Source: Syngnathus acus
Taxonomy: Eukaryota > Chordata > Actinopteri > Syngnathiformes > Syngnathidae
Direction: 5' to 3'
Assembly (NCBI RefSeq): GCF_901709675.1
Contig: NC_051103.1
Coordinates: 1,039,501 to 1,103,500, forward strand
Length of the DNA stretch: 64,000 nucleotides
Shown: piece after piece, positions 53,443-63,937 of the stretch
Numbering within the stretch: the stretch's first letter is position 1
How the letters are laid out: each line of letters begins with the position of its first letter
Notes under the pieces: model-generated
The model's input: the letters and a program-made list of their open reading frames with translations, nothing else
The model's database searches: none
Told to the model about the DNA's origin: nothing
Program-made: the position numbers and the translations under genes

Positions 53443-54290
53443 TGATTGATTGATTGATTGATTGATTGGTTGGTTGGTTGATTGATTGATTGATTGATTG
53501 ATTGAAACTTTATAGATCCCCGGGAGTGGGGAAATTCAGGCCCCAGCAGTATAGAGCGGGTATGTAAAAGACACTCAGATGACATGAGCGCAACTCAATA
53601 GGCTCCTATAAGGCTGCCACACAACGGCGCCACAAAGAAAGCCAGTAAGTGCGAAAGTTAAAAGCCATCAAACCAAAGCAACAAGACAAAGGAAAAAAGT
53701 AACACCGGCCAACCAGCCCCCTTCAATTCCAAAGAACACCCCAAAACACGCTAAATAGCCTCCACGGGGTCCATAAACAGGTGTAAGGGCAGTCAAGTTC
53801 AACGGCGCCCAATGGACCGTGGTCGTAAATCGGTAAAACATCACAAAACAGGCAAACGCGTGAGCAGCGTCCTGGGCACCTAGTCGGGGCACGTGCAGAT
53901 AGTCACCATGGGGCTGGTACGGCGAAGGTCATTGGCTTCAACGAGCACGAGGGAGCGGACCTCCCACACGGGTCGCGGCTGCGAGGCCAAAGCGAGGGAT
54001 CTGGTCAGCATCGGCCGGATGAACAGGATGGCCGTCGTAGAGTCACGCCGGTCCCGACCAATGTGTGCAGCCATCCCATCTCCCAGGGAAAAAAAATATC
54101 CGATCCGAAACAATCTGCACACGCCGAGGTGCGATAGAAGGCACCAGCATTGCCGAATGGACAAATAGAAAGAAAGAAAAAGGAGAAAAGAAGGAAATAA
54201 AGAGGAAAAGAGAGAACACTGCTGGGTGGCTGCCACCCACAGTGGCGCCAAACCCCCCAAAAAAAGGCCTTGCATATTAGGTAACCGCTC
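53443..54290 (-). mobile_element. Retroelement with AATC-repeat tail, copy 2
   Basis: The plus strand begins with an ATTG microsatellite (53443-53505), the complement of the tail. It then follows the same order as copy 1 (GGGGAAATTCAGGCCCC, GGCTGCCACACAACGGCG, the GTGCAGATAGTCACC region). Upstream it reaches further than copy 1, to about 54290, beside the zinc-finger exon. No RT is recognised. Confidence 0.65.
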
Positions 54291-54299
54291 GTGGTGTCC

Positions 54300-55570
54300 G
54301 ACAATTAGTGGATTTTGAAGTTTCTCTTCAGAGAGAATCTTTGGCCACAAAGTGAGTAGGAGACAGGTTTTTCACTAGTGTGTGTTCTTGCATTTGATTT
54401 TAAGTTTACTTTCTGAGAGAATATTTGGCCACAAACTAAACAGGAAAAAGGGTTCTCACCTGTGTGTGTTCTTGTATGTGTTTTGAACTGTCCCTTCTCT
54501 GAAAATCTTTGACCACAAACTGAGCAAGAAAAAGGGTTTTCTCACCAGTGTGGGTTCTTGTGTGTCTTTTTAAGTTTCCCTTTTCTGACAATCTTCGGCC
54601 ACAAACTGAGTAAGAAAAAGGGTTTTCAGCTGTGTGTGTTCTTGCATGTGTTTTTAAATTTACCTTCTGAGAGAATCTTTGGCCACAAACTGAGCAGGAA
54701 AAAGGGTTCTCACCAGTGTGGGTTCTTGTGTGTCTTTTCAAGCTTCCTTTCTCTGAGAATCTTTGGCCACAAGCTGAGCAGGAAAAATGTTTTTCACCTG
54801 TGTGTGTTCTTCCACGTGTTTTTAAGTTTACCTTCTGAGAGAATCTTTGGCCACAAACTGAGCAGGAAAATGGTTCCTCTCCTGTGTGTGCCCTTGAATG
54901 TGTTTTTAAGTGTCCCGTCTGAGAGAATCTTTGGCTACAAACTGAGCAGAAAAAATATTTTTCACCTGAGTGTGTTCTTGCATGTAGTATTTTTAAGTTT
55001 ACCTTCTGAGAGAATCTTTGGCCACAAAGTGATCTGGAAAAAGATATCTCACTGGTGTGGGTTCTTGTGTGTGTTTGCAAGTCACCCTTCTGAAAGAATT
55101 TTTGGCCACAAACTGAGCAGGAAAAACGTTTCTCCCCAGTCTGGGTTCTCATGTGACTTGTTAAGTGCCTCTTCTGAGAGAATCTTTGGAAAAATGTTTC
55201 CCTCCTGTGTGTATTCTTAGGTGTAGTTTCAAACTCCTCTTATGAGCAAACATTTTCCAACACTGAGAACATTTCCAGTGTTTGGTATAAAATATCAACT
55301 TCTGACTCATCATCTGCAGCATCAGAAGCATGTGACAACATGTCATCACAATCTGATGTTGGAGCTAAGAGGTCGTCTGCTTGCGATTCTCCACGGTGGG
55401 CTCCATTATCTTCTGTTGTCATGTGTTGACGAGAGCTGCTTCTTGCAGGCTCCGCCCCTTTGCTCACCTCACGTTGACCCTCATCTATACTTTTCAACGA
55501 GAGACAAGTTGAGGGCATACTGTAGATATCCTCTTCTTCCTTCTCTTTCCCCTCCTCTTTTATCAAAGTT
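54300..55570 (-). pseudogene. C2H2 zinc-finger exon with frameshifts
   Basis: On the minus strand the exon has an acidic lead (KEEGKEKEEEDIYS, then SQADDLLAPTSDCDDML), as in the large teleost zinc-finger family, then a finger array of the [13 protein letters not shown] type joined by HTGEK linkers. About eight to ten fingers can be traced to about 54300. Frames change at about 55285 (before the first finger), at about 55190 (loss of roughly 22 nt within the second finger), and at about 54540 (one extra A in a linker). As it stands it cannot make a full protein. Sequencing errors could explain the 1-nt changes but hardly the larger loss. Such proteins bind DNA in the nucleus. Confidence 0.8.
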
Positions 55571-55805
55571 GCTCTGGCTCGGCCTCCTGTTTCTCATTAA
55601 TCATGGCTGTTCCTGGCTGTTGTCACATTCAAACTTGTACATAAAAACCAGCGCTTCAACCACCAGCTTCAACCACCAGCTCCAACCAGAGGTTCGAGCA
55701 CGCTAACTGATTCTCAAACTTGGCCAAGCTATCTAGCCTTGCTTGCTCGCAGAATAGTAGCATGGGAGGTAAACGTGGTGACATCCTGATTTCCACTTTG
55801 TAATA

Positions 55806-56520
55806 TCAGAGTCAGAGTCAGAGTCAGCTTTATTGTCAATTCCTTCATGCTAAGACACACAAAGAAACCGAAATGTCGTTCCCCCTATCCCACGGTGACG
55901 AGACACAGCACACGATCAACACACAAGTAAAACAACGGGGGAGAGAGTTCAGGACCCCAACAGCCTGGAGATCACAAACTTCGCCAGTGGTGCAGTGCTG
56001 GCATCCCACAACAGAGTGCCGGCACCATTCGTCACGGATGTAGACGCACAGTCCACCTCCTCGCGATGTTCCCCCTCGTACAATGGCCCGGTCCGCCCGA
56101 TAGCACGCCATCCGCTCCAGACGCACAACAGTCACGCACTGTCCGGTCCGTAGAACTCAGCAGGCATGTTGATGTCCAGCGATCGAACGTTCGACAGAAG
56201 AATGGAAGGCACGGCCGGGCGAGCTGGGTTGGCCGCCAGCCTGGCCCGGACGCCCAACCGGGGGGAGGAATAGCAGGCGAGTCCGGCGACGCTCCAGGAC
56301 GGAGCAGACCGAGCGCCTTTAATGTCCCCGCTTCAAAGTCCAGATCGCCACAAAACTCGCTTTCGCCGATGTCGAGCAGAACCAGCCCGCCGCACCTGTA
56401 GCACAACCCGGTACGACGAGACGAACACACAAAACTGTCGGACAAACCCACATTAAACGACAAAACAAAACACCGATCGGGACAGAGAGAGGCCGCAGCG
56501 TGCGCACGCGCCGCCATCTT
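55806..56520 (-). mobile_element. Rex1-like LINE, family B, internally deleted (5' joined to 3' end)
   Basis: The minus strand starts AAGATGGCGGCGCGTGCGC and encodes the N-terminal region and the first part of the endonuclease (RLERMACYRADRA, GGGLCVYIRDEWC). At about 55970 it jumps directly to the end of the RT (LQAV..LNSLP) and the 3' UTR with an AGAGTC tail. A frameshift lies at about 56130. The element has lost roughly 2.5 kb, by comparison with family A. Confidence 0.75.
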
Positions 56521-56561
56521 ACTTATTGTAGTTGAATAGTTTTTAGTTTTACAGTAGAACA

Positions 56562-56634
56562 GGCCTTGTAGCTCAGTGGTTAGAGCACTGGTCTTGTAAA
56601 CCAGGGGTCGTGAGTTCAATTCTCACTGAGGCCT
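56562..56634 (+). tRNA. tRNA-Thr (TGT)
   Basis: This 73-nt gene has TAGCTCAGTGGTTAGAGC, anticodon loop CTTGTAA (TGT), T arm GTGAGTTCAATTCTCAC and a pairable acceptor (GGCCTTG with TGAGGCC). It looks intact. Confidence 0.85.
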
Positions 56635-56857
56635 GATTGTATACTAAGCATTTACTGCGCAAGCTCGATTTATAAGAGTTGAGGGTGTAATTCCACATAT
56701 CTTGTCCATGGTACTGGTGACCAGCAGTTGTGTGATGAGTTGTTATTGTCTTTGAGGATCTTAAGGGAAATTTTGGCTTACAGTCCTGTTTAGACTACAT
56801 TTTCAAGCGTTTCTTTTGGTCAATCTTCTAAAAGGTTGACACAGTTTTGCCAAGCAA

Positions 56858-56930
56858 GGCCACGTAGCTTAGTGATAAGAGCATTAGAATTGTAACTCAG
56901 AGGGTGTGAGTTAAATTCCCACTAGGGTCT
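56858..56930 (+). pseudogene. tRNA-Thr pseudogene
   Basis: GTAGCTTAGTGATAAGAGC and anticodon TGT remain, but the T loop reads GTTAAATTC and the acceptor no longer pairs well. The duplicate is at 59241-59313. Confidence 0.6.
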
Positions 56931-57284
56931 GACAGACAGCTACATCTGTTAACCCTGCTTGGTTGTAGTGTGTTTGAATTTTTGATTAGCGGTAGGTGTT
57001 AAAGCCTCATTGCTAGCAAGAGAACTGGTCTTGCAAAAAAAGATTCACTCACTGTGTCTAAATTCACAAGCTGCATCCTCAGAAAGTCTTTTTTTTTGCC
57101 AATTATCAGGCTGCATGACATGACTTCCGGTGCGACGCGAACGCACGTCATGTGACACACGAATTCAGCCTTGAAACTGTCATTCTTTAAATGGCGAAGG
57201 ATGCTGAGCGGAGACTACATATATTTTAAAGTCATTTCCCATATTACTCTTTCAAATATCTATTCAGAAACTCTGAACATATAA

Positions 57285-57389
57285 GGACATATTTATTGAG
57301 AGAAAACAGGGCAGGAGGGGGAGTTTGTTCCCCTCAGCAACTGGTTAATCAATATAGTCTACATTCCAACATAATCATACAATCAAGAA
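57285..57389 (-). mobile_element. LTR fragment related to 27828-28253
   Basis: CCTCAGCAACTGGTTAATCA and TCTACATTCCAACATAATC match parts of the solo-LTR-like insert at 27828 with the middle deleted. Confidence 0.55.
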
Positions 57390-58380
57390 CAGTGGAGCCT
57401 CGGTTTTCGACCACAATCCATTCAAGAAGGCTGTTCCAGAAGTGAATCGTTCGAATTCCGAATAATGTTTTCCCTTTACAAATAACGGAAAAAAAAATGT
57501 ATCCATTCCAAGCAAAAAAACCCGCCTTTTTTAACCATTTTTTTCATTTGCGCACTTTTGTCCGATCGCGCAACTGCAGCGCAGCGCTGAACGCGCAACT
57601 GCACCGTGCTGGTCGCATTATTGTGACAGAGCCGTCGCTGAAATTTAGAAAATATTTTTAAAGTCCTGATGTATTTTCCAAAATTTAAGTGGACCTCAGT
57701 GCGCAGGGAGCTTAATTTTGTCCGATCGCGCAACTGCAGCGCACCGCCAAACGCGTAACCGTAGCGCGCCGCCGAGCGCGCAACTGCACCGCGCTGGTCG
57801 CATTATTGTGACAGAGCTGTTGCTAAAATTTAGAAAATATTTTTAAAGTCCGAATGGACTTTCCAAAATTTAAGTGGACCTCAGTGCGCAGGGAGCTTAA
57901 TTTTGTCCGATCGCGCAACTGCAGCGCACCGCCAAACACGGAACCGTAGCGCGCCGCCGACCGCGCAACTGCACCGCGCTGGTTGCATTATTGCGACAGA
58001 GCCGTCGCTAAAATTTAGAAAATATTTTTAAAGTCCTAATGGACTTTCCAAAATTTAAGTGGACCTCAGTGTGCAGGGAGCTTAATTTGGTCCGATCGGG
58101 CAACCGCAGCGCGCCGGGCGCTCACTGTCGCATTGCTTTAGGAGCGTCTTTGTGTTTTAGAATGGCTTTACTGCTCCCACTTGCTTCCTTTGGAGGCATG
58201 ATTAGAGTTGATGCAATCCTCAGAGTAAGGAGAATGTAATAACGAACGGAGTCAGTTGGCATGCGGGTCCTCTCGGCTCATCTCGCGAGGTTCGACATCC
58301 GAGGCAAAAAAATCTCGAATTTTTTGTTCGAATACTGATTTGTTCGAGAACCGGGACGTTTGAAAACCGAGGCTCCACTG
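57390..58380 (+). mobile_element. Pogo/Tigger-like MITE (M2), complete
   Basis: CAGTGGAGCCTCGG at 57390 and its inverse ending at 58380 are the TIRs. The flanking dinucleotide is AA on the left and TA on the right, so the TSD is decayed. Inside are three repeats of about 180 bp starting near 57560, 57720 and 57905 (gatcgcgcaactgcagcgc). The transposase-start remnant lies near 58195 on the minus strand. Confidence 0.8.
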
Positions 58381-58394
58381 TAATTTGTCAACCC

Positions 58395-58640
58395 TAACAA
58401 TCTTGGGCCAGGAACTGAGAAGGACTAAGATTTCTCACCTGTGTGTGTTCTTGTGTTTATTTTTAAGTGACTGTTCTGAGAGATTCTTTGGCCACAAACT
58501 GAGCAGGAAAAACATTTCTCACCTGTGTGTGTTCTTGCATGTGTTTTTAAATGTCCCTTCTGACAGACTCTTTGGCCACATCTTTTTTGATGAAAGGACA
58601 CACCTTGTCCTTTTGCTCGTTAGGCATGGCTGTTCCCGGC
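58395..58640 (-). pseudogene. Zinc-finger remnant, second copy
   Basis: The minus strand encodes about two and a half C2H2 fingers ([20 protein letters not shown] region). The upstream sequence (58610-58790) matches that before the zinc-finger exon at 55570-55750. Most fingers and the acidic lead are gone. Confidence 0.65.
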
Positions 58641-58900
58641 TGTTGTCACATTCAAACTTGTACATAAAGGAGAATCAAAATCAGGACTCGATCCTGCTTT
58701 CCAACACCAGCGCTTCAACCAGCTATGAGGTTCGAGCACACTAACTGGTTCTCAAACTTGGCTCAGGTATCTTGCTTTGATTGCTCGCAAATTAGTTGCA
58801 TGGTAGTTAAACGTGCCTGTTGATTTGTGACACAATCTGATTAAATTTCGCAATATTGTACATGAATAGTTTATAGTTTATTAGTAACAGCCATAGAGCA

Positions 58901-58973
58901 GGCCTTGTAGCTCAGTAGTTAGGGTACTGGTCTAGTCACCACGGGGTTCTGAGTTCAATCCTCACTGAACCCT
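58901..58973 (+). pseudogene. tRNA-Thr pseudogene, duplicate of 56562
   Basis: GGCCTTGTAGCTCAGTAG is kept, but the anticodon arm (TCTAGTCACC) no longer pairs. Confidence 0.6.
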
Positions 58974-59240
58974 AATAACATACTTAATGTTTGCTGTGCA
59001 AGCTGAATTTATAATAGTTGAGGGTGTACACGTATCTTGTCCATGGTACTGGTGACCAGCAGTTGTGTGATGAGTTGTTGTTGTCTTTGGGGACGTGAAG
59101 GGAAATTTTATAGTTTCTCATGGCACACAAATGTGTGCACACTGGTTGAAAATCACTGGCCTAGAGTCCTGGTTAAAGTACATTTTCAAGAGTTTCTTTT
59201 GGTTCATCTTCTAAAAGGTTGACACAGTTTTGCCAAGCAA

Positions 59241-59313
59241 GGCCACGTAGCTTAGTGATAAGAGCACTAGAATTATAAATCAGAGGGTGTGAGTTAAATT
59301 CCCACTAGGGTCT
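59241..59313 (+). pseudogene. tRNA-Thr pseudogene, duplicate of 56858
   Basis: Near-identical to 56858-56930, with anticodon position TAT (AATTATAAAT). Confidence 0.6.
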
Positions 59314-59534
59314 GACAGACAGCTACATCTGCTAACCTTGCTTGATAGTACTGTGTTTGAATTTTTGATTAGCGGTAGGTGTTGAAGCCTCATTGCTAGC
59401 AAGAGAACTGATGCAAAAAAGGCGTCACTAGCTGTGACCAAATTCACAGGCTGCATCCTCAGAAGGTTGGTTTTTGGGCCAGTTATCAGGCTGCATGACG
59501 TCACTTCCGGCGCGACGCGAACGCACGTGACACA

Positions 59535-59622
59535 GAGGATGACGATTTCAATGAATTTAATAATTTGGAGTGACACGGATGGTCCGATAAATTTGGCATT
59601 TATGTTAGTTATTTGGTATATA
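59535..59622 (+). mobile_element. ACCGTA-family internal fragment
   Basis: TTTGGAGTGACACGGATGG and the following TTATGTTAGTTATTTGG match the 160-bp repeat region of the element at 1011. Confidence 0.5.
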
Positions 59623-59625
59623 GTT

Positions 59626-60600
59626 GATTGATTGATTGATTGATTGAAACTTTATTGATCCTGTTAGGCTACGGATTTTAGCTATTGATCTGACTCCAAA
59701 TTACGATCAACACTTAACACATGAGTCGTTATGTCCTAATCCACACACCGGTACACCTAACAATTTTGCGAGTTCGTTCTGTCAAAGAGAAGACCAATAA
59801 ATCAATCAGGCCGAATTTACCAATTGTTTAATCCTGACAAAGCAAGCTAATACAGGCGCCTGGGTCTCGGGTCCTTAACACCAAAAAACTCGTGTGCCTT
59901 CGTGACCGTCAAAGACAACACATTCTTCCGGGTTGCCCAGTTTTAAGGAAACACAATATGAATATTCAAGCATGCAAAATATTGTGTGGTGATTGGTCGA
60001 TGGTCATCTCCTCCTCGTTTGGGTGTTTTTCCGCTGCTCAGCGCAGGTGTCTGGTCTCAGTTGTGGGCGGTTGGGTCTGGACCACCAAGACGAGTTGTTA
60101 TTCGCGTTCCTCTCGAGATGTCCTTGTAAGATGTCCTACCTGTCTGGACATCCTGTTCCACAATACTTTGTAGAAAATAAGTTCATGCAGTTGCCTGCAC
60201 ATTCCTTTCCACTTATTATGTGACCACACGAGTACATTACTACTGAAAATTATATTGATATGATTATAAGTCTAGCGCCGCCTTAATAAAATATGTTTGC
60301 AAACTGGCGAAAGCACATTTCCCTTTAATCCCAAGGGTGGGGAAATTCAGGCCCCAGCATTATTCATACCATATAAAAGATATATAAAAGACACACACAT
60401 GACATGAAAGCAACTCAATAGGCTCCTATAAGGCTGCCACACAACGGCGGCACAAAAAAAGCCTTTAAGTGTGAAAGTTAAAAGCCATCAAAGCAAAGCA
60501 ACAAGAAAAAGGAAAAAAGTAAACGCGGCCAACCAGCCCCCCTCAATACCAAAGAACACCCCAAAACACACAAATTAGCCTCCATGGCTGGGGTCACCAA
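59626..60600 (-). mobile_element. Retroelement with AATC-repeat tail, copy 3, with an insert
   Basis: An ATTG run (59626-59647) and AACTTTATTGATCC are followed by an unrelated 660-bp insert (about 59660-60325). Then GGGGAAATTCAGGCCCC and the rest follow, to about 60600. The insert is flanked by ATCC on both sides, begins TGTTAGG and carries AATAAA-like motifs. It may be a solo LTR, but its right end is not a clear CA. Confidence 0.55.
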
Positions 60601-60715
60601 CACGGTGCCCGCGGGCACCAGGTCGCCCGTGAGGACCGCATGAGTCGCCCGCAGGACTGTTCTAAAATTAGCTCATATCGCGGCACTCGTCAGTGAGCTG
60701 CATTTATTTATTTTA

Positions 60716-62692
60716 CAGTCAAACCTCGGTTTTCGAACGTCCCGGTTCTCGAACAAATCTGAATTCGAACAAAAAAATTTTTGCTTCGGTTGTCGAACAA
60801 AATTCGGAGGTCGAACCTCGCGAGATGAGCCGGGAGGACCCGAGAAAACCCGACCGCGCGGCCTGGATGCCGACTGACTCCCTTGTTATTGTATTTTCGT
60901 TACTTTGAGGATTGTATCAACCCATAATCATGCCGCCAAAGAAAGCAAGTGGGAGCAGTAAAGCCATCCTAAAACACAAAGACGCACTTAAAGCAATGCG
61001 ACAGTGAGCGCCCGGCGCGCTGCGGTTGCGCGATCGGACCAAATTAAGCTCCCTGTGCACTGTTGTCCACTTAAATTTTGGAAAGTATATCAGGATTTTA
61101 AAAATATTTTCTAAATTTCAGCGACGGCTCTGTCACAACAATGCGACCAGCGCAGTGCAGTTGCGCGGTGGGCGACGTGCTACGGTAGCACGTTCGGCGG
61201 TGCGCTGCAGTTGCGCGATCGGACAAAATTAAGCTCCCTGCGCACTTGGGTCTACTTAAATTTTGGAAAGTACATCAGGACTTTAAAATTATTTTCTAAA
61301 TTTCAGCGACGGCTCTGTCACAATAATCAAAGTCAAAAAGTCAAAGTCAGCTTTATTGTCAATCCCTTCATATGTCAAGACACACAAAGAAACCGAAATT
61401 CCGTTTCCACCATCCCACGGTGACGAGACATACAAGTAGGCGACACAAAACAAAAACAAGAATGCCCAAACCATAAATAACAAATAATAAATAAAATAAA
61501 ATAAAATGAGCGATGAATAAATAACAGACCCATTAAATATGAGGGGCAAAACCGAGCCAGTGTGCATACAGCAAGAACAGGACGCTACGCTGAAAGGGGG
61601 AGCGAGTTCAGGATCCTAACAGCCTGGAGTACGAAGCTGTTGGAAAGTCTGGTAGTGCGGGAGCGCAGGCTCCTGTACCGCCTCCCAGAGGGCAGAAGTT
61701 CAAACAAAGAGTGAGCGGGGTGACTCACATCACTCACAATCTTGGTCGCCTTGCGAGTGAGATGGGAGGTGTAAATGTCCTTCAAGGAGGGGAGAGAAGC
61801 ACCAATAGTCTTGCTAGCCGTTTTCACAATGCGCTGCAGGGCCTTCAAGTCTTGGTCAGTGCAGCTGCCACCCCAGACAGCAATACAGCTGGAGAGGACG
61901 CTCTCAATGGTGCCGCGGTAAAAAGTAGTCATGACGGCCGGAGGAGACCCCGCTCGCCTGAGCTTCCGAAGGAAGTACAGGCGGCGCTGGGCCTTCTTCG
62001 CCAGCGACGTGGTGTTGGTGGACCAGGAGAGATCCTCACTGATGTGCACCCCCAGGAACCTGGCGCTGCTCACTCTCTCCACCACAGCACCGTCGATGGT
62101 CAGCGGCAGGTGTTGGGCGTGACCCTTCCGGAAGTCAACGACAATCTCCTTGGTCTTGTCGACGTTCAGCAGGAGGTTGTTGTCCCTGCACCACGCGGTC
62201 AGAAGGTCAACCTCCAGCCTGTATTGAGTCTCGTCTCCCTTGGTGATGAGACCCACCAGAGTCGTGTCGTCAGCAAACTTCACTATGCGGTTGCCGCTGC
62301 AGGTGGCAGCGCAGTCATGCGTCAGAAGGGTGAAGAGCAGCGGACTGAGCACGCAGCCTTGGGGGGCCCCTGTGCTCAGCGTGATGCTGGCGGAGATCTT
62401 GTCGCCAACACGTACCACCTGTGTAATAATAATAATAATGCGACCAGCGCGGTGCAGTTGCGCAGTGGGCGACGCGCTACGGTTGCGCGTTCGGCGGTGC
62501 GCTGCAGTTGCGCTATCACCAAATATGCGCAAATGAAAAAAATGCTTAGAAAAGGCGGGGTTTTTTTTTTGTCTTGAAACGGATTAAAAAAATCCATTAT
62601 TTGTAATGGGAAATATAGATTCGGAATTCAACCGATTCGCTTCTCGAACCGCCTTCTGGAACGGATTGTGGTCAAAAACCAAGGTTTGACTG
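60716..62692 (+). mobile_element. Pogo/Tigger-like MITE (M3) split by a LINE
   Basis: The TIRs are CAGTCAAACCTCGG (60716) and its inverse ending at 62692, with TA on both sides. A short frame at about 60929 reads MPPKKASGSSKAILKHKD. Two internal 185-bp repeats flank or contain the LINE insertion at 61328-62430. Confidence 0.8.
61328..62430 (-). mobile_element. Rex1-like LINE, family B, 5'-truncated, RT half open
   Basis: The minus-strand frame carries [18 protein letters not shown], the catalytic FADDTTLVGL, and an uninterrupted C-terminus (stop near 61585). A 3' UTR follows with an AAAGTC tail. AATAAT flanks the insertion on both sides. It sits in a MITE internal repeat (CACAATAAT|GCGACC). 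Confidence 0.88.
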
Positions 62693-63600
62693 TATTTTTG
62701 CTATTCTTGTTAAAATCACACTTACATGTGAACTGGAAATGACAATAAAAACACATAGTCAAAGCCAAATTGAGCAAATTGGCTATTTTAGAAGTGTGTG
62801 TCAAACTGGTAGCCCTTTGCCTCAATCAGTACCCAGGAAGTAGCTCTCGGTTTAAGAAAGTTTGGTGACCCCTGATCTAAAGAAACACGACGTTACAGAC
62901 AGATGACAACACAAGTTATTATATAAACCATCCTAACTACGAAAATTAATTAATATAGCCACAGTGTTTGAACACTTAAACAGCGACATGAAGACAGAGA
63001 GCAGTTCTGTCTAACCGCATTGCCTGTCAACATAGGCAGCCGTGTAATTACGCAATCCTCAGAGGAGGCGACAGGACGTTGGGTCCTCCGAGCAAATCGT
63101 CTTCGGTTTTAAAATAACTATAAAAATTCAGCGATTTTGGTTCAAAATGATACAAAATTATTGAAATTAAAAGGAAAATGACTTTATAATAAGAACAATT
63201 GAATTTGTTTTTCCCATTTTCATGACGGCAGGGGAGGCGTGCCTTGCCTCCTCTGACCGCACGTCCCTGACCAAACTATGATCATGGGTTCTCCTCGTTA
63301 GCAGATTAAAATACTCAAACTGTTTCAAAGTATATTATAGCAAAACAAAATAATATTAAATAATCCAAAATTGTGTGTTGCTGTGTCACTCAGAACATGT
63401 TCATTTAGTCAATAACTCAAACTATTAATTTACTATGTCTGATAAATTTGACTTTGGCACCATCTTCTGGTGAATGTTTGGAACTGCAATAGAGGTTGAC
63501 GCGATCAACCAGTCACCCCCCCTTTACCAGTTTAACAAAAGTTAATTTAAAGGAACTAACTTCTAGGTAACCTTTACTAGGCCCAAAACAGGTCACCCCT

Positions 63601-63806
63601 ATGTCAATCTTTGTGTCAGGTTTAAGTACCATCAGACATTATTTTACAAGTCTCAAACCCCCGTACCACGGCCTGGGCAATAAACTGGACGAAGTCAGAG
63701 CCGAGCTGTCGATCGCCGAAATACTCATCATCGATGAGATTTCCATGGTGTCAAAAGACCTCTTTGCCTACGTGAATGCCAGGTTGAAACAAATCAAAGG
63801 AATTAC
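63601..63806 (+). pseudogene. Helitron (Pif1-like) helicase fragment, mirrored copy
   Basis: The frame encodes the same stretch as 39660-39455 ([17 protein letters not shown], then [19 protein letters not shown]). Here the Walker B Asp-Glu pair is intact. Coding sequence stops at 63806, where a different repeat has been joined. Confidence 0.8.
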
Positions 63807-63935
63807 CGTTTTTTTCCGTGTATAATGCGCCCCCATGTATAATACGCACCCTAAAAATGGCATGTTGATGCTGGAAAAAAGCCTGTACCCATGTATAATA
63901 CGCACCCAATTTTTTTATTTATTTTTTTATTTTTA
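63807..63935 (+). mobile_element. MITE end (CCGTGTATAATGCGC type)
   Basis: TTTTTTCCGTGTATAATGCG and repeated CATGTATAATACGCACC motifs mark one end of a MITE common in fish. It is followed by an AT-rich run. Confidence 0.5.
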
Positions 63936-63937
63936 TT

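Larger units (their letters stand above)
60772..63806 (-). repeat. Inverted duplication, right arm
   Basis: The arm is the reverse complement of 39444-41367. It extends from within MITE M3 to within the helicase frame, where it ends at AAAGGAATTA. A 1.1 kb LINE (61328-62430) is present only here, so it inserted after the duplication. Confidence 0.85.
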
